Source: MSPOR6 sp965209095 (GTDB taxonomy: Bacteria; Poribacteria; WGA-4E; WGA-3G). From it: a stretch of 64,000 nt of DNA. The position numbers were made by a program, and so were the translations under genes. The notes beneath the pieces are model-generated. The model made no database searches and had not been told where the DNA came from. It saw only the letters and a list, made by a program, of their open reading frames with translations. The stretch covers positions 5,084,001 to 5,148,000 of the forward strand of contig OZ242381.1 in the NCBI GenBank assembly GCA_965209095.1, in the 5' to 3' direction. This document shows, one piece after another, positions 26,232 to 38,400 of the stretch; the first letter of the stretch is position 1, and every line of letters starts with the position of its first letter.

Positions 26232-28071
26232 TGACCCATCTGATCTGAAGAATTTAGATATTAATGAACTTAAATCACTTGCCGATGAGATGCGGACGCA
26301 CATGTTGGCTGTCCTTTCTGAGCATCCTGGACACTTTGCACCAAACTTTGGCACAGTAGAACTTGCAATTGCTGTTCACACGGTTTTTGACACACCGCGA
26401 GATAAAGTAATCTGGGATATTGGTCACCAAGCCTATCCTCATAAACTTTTGACAGGTCGGTTAGATGCGTTTGAGACTTTACGCCAGACAGATGGTATCA
26501 GTGGTTTCTTAAGTCGAGAAGAGAGTAAATATGATGTGTTTGGTGCGGGACATTCCAGCACATCTATTTCAGCTGCTTTAGGTATAGCCACTGCCCGAGA
26601 TGTGAATAATGATGATTTCAAAGTTGTAGCAATAATTGGAGATGGTGGTCTAACTGGTGGAATGGCACTTGAAGGATTAAACGCGGCTGGTGACTTTAGG
26701 AAAGATATGATTGTCATTCTCAATGACAACCAAATGTCAATTTCTCCTACCATTGGAGCAATTTCCAAACATTTTCATAAGTTGATAAGCTCACGGGGTT
26801 ACAATCGCCTGCGTTCAGGAGCAAAGGAGTTGATGAATTTCATTTCATCTGATGCGAAAGCACTTGCACAGAAAATTGAGGCATCGCTAAAACCAGGAAC
26901 ACTCTTTGAGGAATTTGGATTCCGATATTTCGGTCCTCTTGATGGAAATGATTTGGAATCGCTTATCCCTGTATTAACTGGTATCCGTGAGTTAACAGGA
27001 CCGATTTTAGTTCATGTCGTCACCAAAAAAGGATTAGGATTTAAACCGGCTGAAGATGATCCTGTTGGATTTTATAGTGTTAGCAGTCAGTTTGATCTAA
27101 AAACGGGTAAATCGTTACGTCCATCCTCCTCAGTTCCAAAGTATACTGATGTATTCAGTCGTACGCTTGTTGAAGAAGCAAAACAAGATTCTCGGATAAT
27201 CGGTGTAACTGCAGCCATGCCGGGTGGTACGGGTTTAGACAAATTTGCAGATGCTTTTCCTGACAGATGCTTTGATGTCGGTTTGGCAGAACAGTGTGCA
27301 GTCACCTTTGCTGCAGGACTTGCAACGGAAGGTTTGAAACCAGTGGTTGCTATCTATTCAACTTTCTTACAACGAGGTTATGACCAGGTGCTTCATGATG
27401 TCTGTATTCAGAATTTACCTGTAATTTTCGCACTTGACCGTGCTGGACTTGTGGGTGCTGATGGACCAACTCACCATGGTGTTTTTGATATTGCATTCCT
27501 ACGTTCCATTCCAAACATTGTTTCTATGGCACCAAAAGATGAAAATGAGTTACAAAAGATGCTGAAAACTGCTTTGAACCACGATGAAGGACCTATAGCA
27601 CTGCGTTATCCTCGAGGATCTGGGATTGGTGTTAAGTTAGATGCTGAACCGAAACCACTACCAATTGGAAAGGCTGAGATTTGTCGTGAAGGAGATGACC
27701 TTTTAATACTGGCAATAGGTAACCGAGTCTTCCCTGCGCTTGAGGCAGCAAAAACGCTAAGTGAAACCGGAATTGAATCAACTGTTGTGAATACCCGTTT
27801 CATAAAGCCGCTTGATACAGAGTTAATTTTGGACTTAGCAAAACAGATTGGGAAAATCATAACTGTAGAAGATGGTGTATTAATGGGTGGATTCGGAAGT
27901 GCAGTACTTGAAACGCTGGCAAATGCGGGATTAATAGATGTCCGTGTTACTACTCTCGGTGTTCCCGATAGATTTGTTGAACATGGTGATGTGAATACTC
28001 TGTATGAACGCTATGGTTATGATACACATGCGATTATTAGAGCAGGTATCACATTAACTGTCGGATCCTAA
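26212..28071 (+). CDS. dxs: 1-deoxy-D-xylulose-5-phosphate synthase
   Basis: A 619-residue thiamine-diphosphate enzyme, the first step of the MEP isoprenoid pathway. Blocks include VIWDIGHQAYPHKLLTGR, the ThDP motif GDGGLTGGMALEGLN...NDNQ, and in the transketolase-like half DVGLAEQCAVTFAAGLA and DRAGLVGADGPTHHG. I prefer ATG at 26212 (GGAG 6 nt upstream, MVLKKINDPSDL); the frame stays open to an ATG at 26170. Either way it overlaps xseB, indicating coupling. The order xseA-xseB-dxs-tlyA is a common bacterial gene cluster. Confidence 0.96.
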   Translation: MVLKKINDPSDLKNLDINELKSLADEMRTHMLAVLSEHPGHFAPNFGTVELAIAVHTVFDTPRDKVIWDIGHQAYPHKLLTGRLDAFETLRQTDGISGFLSREESKYDVFGAGHSSTSISAALGIATARDVNNDDFKVVAIIGDGGLTGGMALEGLNAAGDFRKDMIVILNDNQMSISPTIGAISKHFHKLISSRGYNRLRSGAKELMNFISSDAKALAQKIEASLKPGTLFEEFGFRYFGPLDGNDLESLIPVLTGIRELTGPILVHVVTKKGLGFKPAEDDPVGFYSVSSQFDLKTGKSLRPSSSVPKYTDVFSRTLVEEAKQDSRIIGVTAAMPGGTGLDKFADAFPDRCFDVGLAEQCAVTFAAGLATEGLKPVVAIYSTFLQRGYDQVLHDVCIQNLPVIFALDRAGLVGADGPTHHGVFDIAFLRSIPNIVSMAPKDENELQKMLKTALNHDEGPIALRYPRGSGIGVKLDAEPKPLPIGKAEICREGDDLLILAIGNRVFPALEAAKTLSETGIESTVVNTRFIKPLDTELILDLAKQIGKIITVEDGVLMGGFGSAVLETLANAGLIDVRVTTLGVPDRFVEHGDVNTLYERYGYDTHAIIRAGITLTVGS

Positions 28072-28137
28072 TGCATGCAACATCTTATCTCTCCTGTTGA
28101 TAAGAAAATCTCTACACAGATTCATTTAAGTTGAATT

Positions 28138-28968
28138 ATGGAAAGGTTAGATATTGTTCTTGTCAATAAGGGTTTAGTTGAGACGCGTCAACAAGCAAAA
28201 CGTCTGATTTTGGCAGGTGCAGTTAAAGTCAACAACAATTCTCAACTCAAACCAGGACAACGTATTGCCTCAGATGCAGAAATCGTAATCGAAGAACCGC
28301 CGAAGTATGTCAGTCGTGGTGGATTGAAACTTGAAAAGGCATTACGATATTTTGATATTTCCATCCAAAACAGAGTTGCAATAGACGTTGGGGCATCAAC
28401 AGGTGGGTTTACAGATTGTTTACTTCAACATGGTGCAGATTTCGTGTATGCTGTTGATGTTGGATATGGACAACTTGCATGGAAACTTCGTAAAGATCCA
28501 CGTGTGAAAGTTTTTGATAAAACTAATATCCGCTATATTGACAATCACATTTTTTCGCATCCCCTTGATATAGCCGTTATAGATGTTTCATTCATTTCTT
28601 TACAAAAAGTTTTACCTTTAATACTTGATAAGTTAGGTGTGACTGAGGTAATCGTGCTTGTCAAACCTCAGTTTGAGGCAGGTCGTGATTTCGTAAAGAA
28701 GGGTGGAATCGTTGATAATCCTGATATACATAAGGATATACTGAAAAATATAATTGGTTTTGTCCAGAATGACTTGTCAACAATCGCCTTGGGTTTAACG
28801 TTTTCACCCATACACAAAGACATAGGTAATATTGAATACCTACTCTGGTTACAAAAGATGCCAAACACTGAAGCAGGTTTTTCTTCAATAAATTCAGAAA
28901 CTATTAATGATGTAGTTAACTCAGCACATAGTGCTTTTTATGTAAACGGATCAAACAATACAAAATAA
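28138..28968 (+). CDS. tlyA: TlyA family rRNA 2'-O-methyltransferase (S4 + FtsJ-like)
   Basis: A 276-residue protein with an N-terminal S4 RNA-binding domain (residues 1-60, RLDIVLVNKGLVETRQQAKR and AGAVKVNN) and an FtsJ-like methyltransferase domain. The SAM motif is AIDVGASTGGFTDCLL near 80-95, with DVSFISLQKVLP and VKPQFEAGRDFV downstream. TlyA methylates ribosomal RNA riboses in mycobacteria; older annotations call it haemolysin A. It is 66 bp after dxs and 4 bp before the TamB-like gene. Confidence 0.94.
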   Translation: MERLDIVLVNKGLVETRQQAKRLILAGAVKVNNNSQLKPGQRIASDAEIVIEEPPKYVSRGGLKLEKALRYFDISIQNRVAIDVGASTGGFTDCLLQHGADFVYAVDVGYGQLAWKLRKDPRVKVFDKTNIRYIDNHIFSHPLDIAVIDVSFISLQKVLPLILDKLGVTEVIVLVKPQFEAGRDFVKKGGIVDNPDIHKDILKNIIGFVQNDLSTIALGLTFSPIHKDIGNIEYLLWLQKMPNTEAGFSSINSETINDVVNSAHSAFYVNGSNNTK

Positions 28969-28972
28969 AACG

Positions 28973-31900
28973 ATGACTCGACGAAAAATACTACTTGTAA
29001 CAATTCCTCTATTCTTCCTAATATGCGGCATAATTGGATACCTATATATTAGTTCTGATTATTTTTTAAATTCTTCTTTTATTACAGAACGACTTAGAGA
29101 TGCATTGCAAGACCAAATCAATGATAAATTTGAAGTAAAAATTGGAGATTTACGAGGAAATGTTCTGACAGGAATTGAAATTGAGAAGCTATCAATTAAG
29201 AGAAATTCTGACCTTTCTTCTATTCTGACCACAGAAAAAGTCATCTTTAGATACCATATTCTTCCATTATTAAGACGTAATCTTCTGGTTAAAGCCTTAG
29301 TTATTGAATCTCCGACTTTACATGTCGAACGTAACTCGGATGGAGAATTAAATCTAACCCAGATGTTACAAAAGACTTTGTCAGATACTGAACCTAACAC
29401 AAATAGCAATTTCTCGTTTGCCATTGCAGATGTAGATATTAAGAAGGGAACCGTCTTGTTTTCTGATTCACGGCAAAATCTAAATTTGACCTTACCTGAT
29501 ATAAGCTTTAATTTATATGGTCCTCTTGAAAAGTGGAAACATGATGGTAGTTTTTCTATAGGTAAAGGGAGTTTCATGATAAATGAAACAGAGATTCCGA
29601 TTGAGCAATTGGATGGAATGCAGTTTGCCATCTCAAATAAAAGCAGTGAAATACCGAATAAATACACTCTTAAGATAGGAAACTCATCAATAGAAATAAT
29701 TGATTTTAAGAGAGAATGGAACAATGGTGACTGGAAAACAGAAGTTGAGCTGAATGTTGATACTAAAGATGTGCAGAAAGTTATTGATAATAATTTGGAG
29801 TTATCTGGACAAGTTTCTATTACACTGAAGCTAAATGGAAATGACTCAACGGTTGAAGGTTCTATCTTATGTAAATCTGACGCTTTATCATTTAGCCAAA
29901 TACTCTCTTCGGTGGATGGACAATCTGAACAGTTTACAAGAAAGATTGACCTTTCAGACTTATCTGTTGATACATCGATTGATACCAAACAAGATCCAAG
30001 TATAACCTTAAACGAGTTTAGGGCAACATTTGCAGATGGAACTATCTCAGGAAATGGAATTATAGAACTCGACGATAATGCTGATGGCAACTTGGTGCAA
30101 AGAATTCAACATTATCTTGATGCACCAATCTCTTATGAAAGCGAATGGGCTTTGTCAGATATTCAACTTCAGACACTTATATCAATGTTCGTTGAATTAC
30201 CTGATGATATGCCAAAATTCAATTCAGGTAGTATTAATGGATACGCAGAAATCAGTAGTAATGCAGAAAGAAGATTTCATCTTGATGGTAACATGAAACT
30301 GTTCAATACAAGCATCATTGATAATGACAGAGAACAGAAACAATCATACGCTTTGAAAGATTCAGTATTGGATTACGAGATTGTATCGGAAACAGGAAAA
30401 GAATCAGTCATCACCGCAAGTGGAAATATAGATACTTCTACAGTAGAGATCAGCGGTTCATTAGAGAGCGTTGATGTAAAACTAAATAATATTGACTTTG
30501 GCAAATTATGCAAAATTTCTAAATCTGGACCATTTTCAGGAATTGGAAATTTATCAGCCACTATATTTAAGGATGGAACAGCGAGTGGATATGCTGAGAT
30601 TCCAGAAGCATACTACGGAAATCTAAACAGTCTACTTGGTCGTTTAACAAGCAATCTTAGATATAAAGACAACATATTGTATATTGATCAAGGACAGTTG
30701 ACGAAAAATAGTGATAACGGGATTACGAAAGTTTCCATTGATGGCGATATTAAATTAGAGGGGAAATTGCCTTCAAACTTTACTATCCAAGCAAATCCGT
30801 TAGTTCTGGATACGGACTATAGTAATATCTTTTTTCAACAAGAATATCCCATTATGGGGAACATTTCAGGCGAACTTAGATTGTTCGATGCATTGATAGA
30901 TAATTTAGATGGGAATGGCACATTTACAATTGAATCGGGAAATGCAATGGGAATCAACTTAGAGCCTGCGACATTCGCACTTGAAATTGAAGACTACTCT
31001 CTTACAATACCCAATTTTGAGATCAATACACAAGGTCAACAAGTAATCCTCAATGCCCACGCTACGAATGATGGAGAGTTTGATTTTAGTTTAAAAAATA
31101 GAAAAGACAAGTCAGTCCAATTAGCCAAACTTGCTCTTGCAGCGGATGTGTCTGATTTTCCGCTTGATGGAAAAATGGATGTGAATGTAACTTCATATCT
31201 GAAAAAGAATGAAAATGTTGTATTTCAAGTAGACTTACATTTTACTGAACTTACATTTGAAGGTAATCCTCTTGGAGATGCAGTACTTCATGGCACATTA
31301 GTTGAAAACAGAGGAAATACTGAAGAACCTGATTATTTTAATTTTACAGGAGAAGCGTTTGAGGGAACAAGTAAAATAATCGGAAAAATATACACTACAC
31401 AAGATAGTCCATACCAATTTACTATGCAAAGTCAGGGAATACACGTCTCACCAATTCTCCGTATCTTAGATCGTAGACTTGAAACTATTTCTGGAACAGC
31501 AGATGGAATTGTCAATGTAGAAGGTACCATTACTGAATTAGTAGAACCAATCGGACCTGGTGAAAAACGTAACTTTCCTTATGATGTTGACATTGTGATT
31601 AACAATTCACAACTTCAATACAATTCTGTAGATTTTTCTAACCCCAAACCAATCCACATAAAGTTAGAGAATGATATTCTTACATTCCACGATAGTTCCT
31701 TGATTTTCAGAGGCGAACAAACTCCATTCGTTGAACTGTCTGGAACTTTTGATACTAAGAATGAAATAATAGATATTACAGCACATTCAGACGAAGTATT
31801 CTCTCTAAAACCTTTTGGTGTGGCATTTGATATTCCTATTGATGGTAAGGCTTCATATCAATTGAATACAAGTGGACCGTTGAATGATCCAAACATTGAA

Positions 31901-34900
31901 CTCAAATGGCAATTGCCGACATTAAATGTAAATACTAATGTTGGGGATCTTAATGTACATAAAGCGGATGGAGCACTGACATATCAAAACGGATCCATCA
32001 AAATTGAACCTTTTTCAATAGAATTAATGGAAAATAGTATGTTGGTTGGTGGAGATATAACTATCAACAAAGAGGAAATAAATGAATCCATTCTGAATTT
32101 AGATATTCGTAGCGATAGTTTTGATATAGTGAAACTACATGAATTGTTAACGAAGAGCGTATCATCTGAGCTGGTAAAGACATTTAGTTTGGAAAATGAA
32201 ACATCTGTTTCTGGATCGCTCGGTGTCTCTGTTAGATTGGGAGGTAACATAGGTGAACCTGTAGTCACATTGAATTCACGTTCAAACAATGACAAACCTA
32301 TTGTGATTGGCAGATTCACTGATCCAATAACCGTAGATGAGCTCAGTGCAGATATATTTATAGAAAAGCAGACAGTCCAAATACAAGATGCAGTCTTAAA
32401 AGGTCAGATGCGAGATGGTGTATTTCACATAAATGGAGATGCATCTCATTCAACCGTCAATACAGACGAAATGAGTTTCAATTTGAGTATGTCATTTAAT
32501 GCACTGGATTTGCAAGATTTAGAATTACTATTCCAACAGGATAGGAAATTACACAAAGCTCTAGTAAGTGGTTCAGTAAGATGTGCTGGAACGGGAATTA
32601 AACCACATCTTGTTACCATAGATGGTAAGATAGATGAACTCAATTTGCAATATCAGAACTACGAAATAAAGAATAAATCGACTTTTGACATCAGTTTAGA
32701 TCGCAATGAGATAGATTCATTTATTCCACTACAATTTACTTCACCTGAAATAGATACCGATGTTGACATAAGAATGGACGGTCTTCTTTCTGCACCAATG
32801 TTGTCTATAATTTGGCAAGGTAAGATTATTGATTTCCCACATAACAAAATTAACTCAGCTTTCCAATGGTTAGGTAGTATAGATTACAACAATAGTATCA
32901 TAAAACTCAGTTCTAAACTGTCTAATAATGTAGACAGTTTAGAACTAAAAGGGACAATTCCTTTCAATCTATCTGTCTTAGAGGATAAATTCCTTGCACA
33001 GTTTACTGAAGAACATATTAATGTTCGTCTTATCGGAGATGAATTGCCACTAAATTTAATTCCAGGACTTGACAAAATCTTTATTCAAGCGGACGGTGTT
33101 ATAGATATTAACTTAAAACTACAAGGCGCGATATTGGAACCACATTTAGAAGGAACTGTTACTATTGAAGCACCAAATCTAAAAATGAAAAATTTTCCTC
33201 AAACACTTGAGAACGTCAGCATCCAGCTCAACGCACAGAAAGATATTGTTAAGTTAACAAAGTTTCAATTTGATATAGAGGATGGAACTGTTTTTCTACA
33301 TCAGAACCAGAGAAGCCTGTTGACTTTAGAAGGAGTTACACCAAAAACTCTTGAAGTTTATGGCCTAACATTAAACAAATACCCTTTTGCTTCATATCTC
33401 CCACAGAACATACCAGAAGATATTGCTAAAGACATTGAAGGGACAGTATCTGCGACATTAATAAGGATAAGTATTCCTCTCTATAACTATTTTGAAACTA
33501 CAGACGAAAACCCGATACCTATATTACGAGATATAATTACTTTCGAATCAATTACGCAGAATGCAGAAGCAGATTTCACAATAGATAATCTGTCTATAGG
33601 TTTTACGTTATTAGACAAAAAATATAAATTTGAGAATCCACAAGCAATTCCTATTTCACTTACATCGGGTGAATTTAAAGTGCGGGAATTAAAACTTGAG
33701 AATAGGCAGGATGCAGATTCAAATGATAATCCTTATCCCTTAACATTTAGTAGTTATGGTAAATGGAATATGCAGAGTGAAGTCTTGATGAATATGAAAC
33801 TTGCCAATTATGATTTATCTACACTAAACAGTCTTTTTTCTAATTTCAATCTTGATGCTTATGATCTCAATGGATTTATAACAACAGAAATCAACATAAA
33901 TGGCACCTACGCTAGGCCAGAAATAACGGCATCCTTTATTGGAGATAGGATAAAACTAAATAATGCCAGTTTTGATGAGTTTACTGGGGAACTAACATAT
34001 AGTTCTGACGACGAACAATGGATAATTACTGAGTCTAATCCTATCCTACTTAGCGATGGAATGAATCTACTTAAATGTTCAGGCCAGGTTCCATATTACC
34101 TATCCTTCACAAATTACAAATCCGAAATTATTAATGAACCGATGAAAATCATGTTTGATTTAAAGTTGAATGAGATAGGAATTCTGTCTGCTATTGCACC
34201 AGAAATTGAAACTGCAATTGGGGCAGGTTCTATTTCCGCTACACTTCAGGGTATGCCGGATTCACCGCACCTAAATGGGACAGGCTCTTTTGACTTAGCA
34301 TCTTTAATTTTGAAAGATTCACCAATTTATTTCAACGATACACACGGTGATTTTGAATTTTCAGAAACAGATGTAAAAAAAATATCTGTTTACGGTCAAC
34401 TCAATAAAGGTGATTTTGTAGCAACTGGTAAGATCGATACAGAGTGGTTTAATGTCCAATCTATTGATCTTCATGCAAGCATGGACAACTGCAATATTGC
34501 GGAACCTGGACAGTATGAAGTAAATGTCAGTACAGATGCAAACGGTCTACATTTAAGTGGAGATTTAAACAAGAATTCTCAGAGAAACCTGATGCTGTCT
34601 GGAGATGTTGTTATCCATTCTGGAAATTATGAACAGAATTGGGAAAACGTCCGTGATTGGTTCAGTGGTTCAACAGTCAGTGGTGTCGAACTCACTTTTG
34701 GTAATACTTTACTTGATAACCTTCAGTTAGATTTAGGAATTGATATTCCTGCAGATTTTCACTTCCTATCTTCTCTCGGTGGCACTACTGATATTGAGAT
34801 CACATGTAACGGACGCATAACAGGATTGATTCAAGAACCGATATTTACTGGAGATGTCATCATTCTTGGTGGAAAGATCAGCATTGTAACCCAAGAATTT

Positions 34901-35347
34901 GATATCGTTGAAGGATCAAGAATTACTAATCAAGATGATACTGCATTTAATCCGCAGTTAGATATTAATCTAAAAACACAAAATCCTATACGCGGCGTTT
35001 TACTTGAAGACGGTAGTACTGCAGACTTAATGGTAACTGCTACAGTTACTGGTGTATTGGAAAATGGTGACATTGACAAAGCAAGGTTGAGTTTACAAGC
35101 AGATCCCATAAATTCTTCTTCAACAGCAGTTTTTTCTGATGCATTTCTTCTATCTCTTTTGCTGCCAGGCAGTTCAATATCGCGTTCATTTGGTGGAATA
35201 ACCTTTACTCTTTCTTCCGGCTTTGATCCTAACGAACGACACATTATTGCTGAATACCCATTACCAAGAAATATGTCAATCAAAGTAGAAGGGGATGAAA
35301 GAGGGGACTTTGGAATAGACATTCAATTGCTGGAGCGTAGATTCTAA
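28973..35347 (+). CDS. tamB: TamB-like giant translocation/assembly protein (DUF490)
   Basis: A 2124-residue protein with one N-terminal TM helix (about 5-27) and a long periplasmic body of repeating beta-strand units, as in AsmA/TamB proteins that form a hydrophobic groove carrying lipid between membranes. The C-terminal DUF490 block is clear: GDVIILGGKISIVTQEFDIV, then GSRITNQDD and NPQLDINLKTQNP. It is much longer than E. coli TamB (1259). The next gene is an Omp85 barrel, matching the tamA-tamB pairing although in reverse order. It starts 4 bp after tlyA. Confidence 0.9.
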   Translation: MTRRKILLVTIPLFFLICGIIGYLYISSDYFLNSSFITERLRDALQDQINDKFEVKIGDLRGNVLTGIEIEKLSIKRNSDLSSILTTEKVIFRYHILPLLRRNLLVKALVIESPTLHVERNSDGELNLTQMLQKTLSDTEPNTNSNFSFAIADVDIKKGTVLFSDSRQNLNLTLPDISFNLYGPLEKWKHDGSFSIGKGSFMINETEIPIEQLDGMQFAISNKSSEIPNKYTLKIGNSSIEIIDFKREWNNGDWKTEVELNVDTKDVQKVIDNNLELSGQVSITLKLNGNDSTVEGSILCKSDALSFSQILSSVDGQSEQFTRKIDLSDLSVDTSIDTKQDPSITLNEFRATFADGTISGNGIIELDDNADGNLVQRIQHYLDAPISYESEWALSDIQLQTLISMFVELPDDMPKFNSGSINGYAEISSNAERRFHLDGNMKLFNTSIIDNDREQKQSYALKDSVLDYEIVSETGKESVITASGNIDTSTVEISGSLESVDVKLNNIDFGKLCKISKSGPFSGIGNLSATIFKDGTASGYAEIPEAYYGNLNSLLGRLTSNLRYKDNILYIDQGQLTKNSDNGITKVSIDGDIKLEGKLPSNFTIQANPLVLDTDYSNIFFQQEYPIMGNISGELRLFDALIDNLDGNGTFTIESGNAMGINLEPATFALEIEDYSLTIPNFEINTQGQQVILNAHATNDGEFDFSLKNRKDKSVQLAKLALAADVSDFPLDGKMDVNVTSYLKKNENVVFQVDLHFTELTFEGNPLGDAVLHGTLVENRGNTEEPDYFNFTGEAFEGTSKIIGKIYTTQDSPYQFTMQSQGIHVSPILRILDRRLETISGTADGIVNVEGTITELVEPIGPGEKRNFPYDVDIVINNSQLQYNSVDFSNPKPIHIKLENDILTFHDSSLIFRGEQTPFVELSGTFDTKNEIIDITAHSDEVFSLKPFGVAFDIPIDGKASYQLNTSGPLNDPNIELKWQLPTLNVNTNVGDLNVHKADGALTYQNGSIKIEPFSIELMENSMLVGGDITINKEEINESILNLDIRSDSFDIVKLHELLTKSVSSELVKTFSLENETSVSGSLGVSVRLGGNIGEPVVTLNSRSNNDKPIVIGRFTDPITVDELSADIFIEKQTVQIQDAVLKGQMRDGVFHINGDASHSTVNTDEMSFNLSMSFNALDLQDLELLFQQDRKLHKALVSGSVRCAGTGIKPHLVTIDGKIDELNLQYQNYEIKNKSTFDISLDRNEIDSFIPLQFTSPEIDTDVDIRMDGLLSAPMLSIIWQGKIIDFPHNKINSAFQWLGSIDYNNSIIKLSSKLSNNVDSLELKGTIPFNLSVLEDKFLAQFTEEHINVRLIGDELPLNLIPGLDKIFIQADGVIDINLKLQGAILEPHLEGTVTIEAPNLKMKNFPQTLENVSIQLNAQKDIVKLTKFQFDIEDGTVFLHQNQRSLLTLEGVTPKTLEVYGLTLNKYPFASYLPQNIPEDIAKDIEGTVSATLIRISIPLYNYFETTDENPIPILRDIITFESITQNAEADFTIDNLSIGFTLLDKKYKFENPQAIPISLTSGEFKVRELKLENRQDADSNDNPYPLTFSSYGKWNMQSEVLMNMKLANYDLSTLNSLFSNFNLDAYDLNGFITTEININGTYARPEITASFIGDRIKLNNASFDEFTGELTYSSDDEQWIITESNPILLSDGMNLLKCSGQVPYYLSFTNYKSEIINEPMKIMFDLKLNEIGILSAIAPEIETAIGAGSISATLQGMPDSPHLNGTGSFDLASLILKDSPIYFNDTHGDFEFSETDVKKISVYGQLNKGDFVATGKIDTEWFNVQSIDLHASMDNCNIAEPGQYEVNVSTDANGLHLSGDLNKNSQRNLMLSGDVVIHSGNYEQNWENVRDWFSGSTVSGVELTFGNTLLDNLQLDLGIDIPADFHFLSSLGGTTDIEITCNGRITGLIQEPIFTGDVIILGGKISIVTQEFDIVEGSRITNQDDTAFNPQLDINLKTQNPIRGVLLEDGSTADLMVTATVTGVLENGDIDKARLSLQADPINSSSTAVFSDAFLLSLLLPGSSISRSFGGITFTLSSGFDPNERHIIAEYPLPRNMSIKVEGDERGDFGIDIQLLERRF

Positions 35348-35412
35348 AAAACAGTAAATCAAAATTTAACTTATAGACAATATTATATTATGAATCTTTG
35401 GTAATAAATCTA

Positions 35413-38400
35413 ATGTGCCGTGTAATAACTATATTTCTCCTTAGTCTCATTTTCATCTCACCTATCTCTTTTGCATCAATTGACAATTCTAATACCCAAA
35501 CCACCTTCCAAGACTCTTCCGCACAAGAAAACATTGTTAAGATTGAATATATTATTGATAATAAACCTGTAACTGATATAGAACAACTCAGTAAACTGGA
35601 AGAATTGACTCATATAACTATTGGTTCTCGATTCTCCCGTCATGTAATTCAACAAGGTGTAATTTCACTCTTTTCTTCACAAGAATACTCACAAGTAGAT
35701 GTGTACACCATAGACTCTCTCCAAGGTAAAACACTCATATTTGAAATTGAAACAATTATGAAAATAGAGATAAGAAAAATAACCGGTGTTGCATCAGATA
35801 GACTTCTACGTTCAATCGAAAATGTGTTACGGTTGGAACCGGGGGATAAGTACTTCCGTGAGGATGCAGAATATGATCTGAAATCAATTAGAAGAGTGGG
35901 TGAAAATCACGGTTATTTTGGAGTGCAAGTGGAAATAAAAACAGATGCAACGAATGGAAATCTAACATATCAGGTTGTCTTGGGGAGTCCCTCATATATT
36001 ACAAAGTTTCAGATTCAAGGAAATTCTGCGATTTTTACTGAACACATAAAAGAGATATGTAATACACAAGTTGGTATGATATACATGAGATCTTCAATAA
36101 ATGAAGATTTTACAGCAATCCGTTCGCTCTATAGAGAGAGATATTATCCAGACATCAAGATAAAACCTATCTTTGACGATCAGAATGGAGTGTTAACGTA
36201 TGATATCCAGGAAGGGAAACAATTACTGCTTGATTTCGTTGATGAAAATGGAAAACCGATCCTTCAAGATTCTTTTATCCGTAAGTTGTTCGCAAATTTG
36301 CAACTCAACAGAGAAGAATCAGAAAGGAGTAAGCTTAGGAGAAAGATTGAACGATTTATCAACAGCCAATCTCGATGGATAGAAGTTGTCCAAACGCATT
36401 ATCAACAGAAAGGATATTATGGAACTAAAGTGACAACTAAAACATTGACCAATTCCCCACTTCATGTCGAATTTACAATTATACCTGGAAACAGATATAC
36501 AGTTAAATCTGTAGATTTCATTGGTAATGAAGCATTTACAAAAGAGGAATTACTCCGTGAAATGGAATCCAGACCTACTAATTTTCTCTCAAGATACATA
36601 CAGAAAAGGTATTTTTCTGAGTTGACTTTAGAAAAAGATAAAAATCGATTGGAGATATTGTATGAAAAATCAGGATATCCTAATGTTGATATAACACCTA
36701 CATTTGAAGTAGGCAGTTTGAATAATAAGAAAGATGGAGAAGCCTCTATCAAATTAGAAATAATTGAACCGTACAAACAGATAATTTACAGATGTTCATT
36801 TATAGGAAATTACGTTTTTGATAAAAAGACACTATCTGATGTGTTACCAAGTAATCTGCCACGGCCTAATGCAAGTCTTGTTCAAAAGAATTATGAGAAT
36901 GCAATTATTAAGGAATATCACGATAGCGGCTACATGGATGCTAAAGTTGTTGAAACACTGTTTTTTCATAAATATGACACACCGACATTTGAAATTAAAG
37001 GGGACTTTACAGAATTGCTAAATGCTGGAACAATTCCAAATGAAATAAGAAAGGAGTTTAGAAAACATAATCTTTCTATTGCCGAGATGGGAATTGCAAC
37101 GAGGATTGATGATGAGTGGAGCATACAAGATCTTGATGGTAATGTAAGATACGCTCTATTACAAGAAAAGGAGAGTCTTTCAATTTATGAATATGGTATT
37201 TTGCAAATGACTATTTCTGAAGGAGATAAGATAGAATTTGGAAATTTCTATTTTCCAGATGATATAGGCGTTAAACCAATCGTCCTTAATCGAGAAGTCT
37301 CACATCTTACAGGTACTCTTTTCACACCTGATAAAATAAATAAGGTAAGACAAAACATATCAAATACACGAATTTTTGAGCCAGGTATCTCATTTAGAAG
37401 GGATCTTCCCCCAGACATAACTGAGGAAAGTAATCCAGTTAATACTAATACACCGAATTATTCACAGAACGGAACTGTTGTAAATGATGTATACTTTAGT
37501 CTTCAGAAAAGAAAGCCAGGGTCCTATGGTGCGAGTGTCGGTGTTAGTACTTCTGATGGACCGCGGGGCACCATATCACTAAATCATCTCAACCTATTTA
37601 GACGCAATATAAGATTCCAGCTCCGTGGTCGGTGGGGATTCAGTGCGTATCTCTATGATACAACTGTTACTGAACCGTGGCTAATTGGAAGGACAAGTGG
37701 GAGCTTCCAGATTTTAGGTAGAAAGTTAGAAGAGGATGATGGTGTTCGGGCATTGCAAAGTAGTTTTAGTCTAAGTAGAAGGCTTCCTGCAGCTCAGCGT
37801 CTCAATTTAGATTACAGTTATCGTTTCTTAAAGGATACCTCATTGGCAAAAACCGATCCAGAATTGTCAACGACAGTAAGCAGTGTGAAGTTTTTATGGA
37901 GACAAGATACTCAGTTTCCATCATTAAATCCCGTAACTGGTATGTTAAACGAGGTAACATTGGAGTATGCAGGTGGAATATTAGGTGGTAGAAGTAATTT
38001 TATTAAAACTGTCGCTAAATCCATCTACCATCAACAACTAAATGATTCTGGCTATGTGTTATCCACATCATTACGATTAGGACTTACCACCGGACTGCAA
38101 AGAAATAGAGAGTCAGAATTGATTTCATTTGAACGATTTTGGGCAGGGGGTTCCACAACTGTCCGAGGATATGAAGAGAGAGGTCTGGGACCGGAAGATA
38201 CTACAAGAAAACATAGAGGTAACGTTCTATTCATATTTAACACCGAATTGCGTTTTACAATATTAGACCCATTTCAAGGCATTCTTTTTCTGGATTCTGG
38301 CAATGTCTGGGGAACATTAGATGAAATAGACTATTCCTGGATGCCAACATCTGTCGGTGTAGGGTTGCGACTGAACTTAGGACCTCTAATTGGTGGTGTA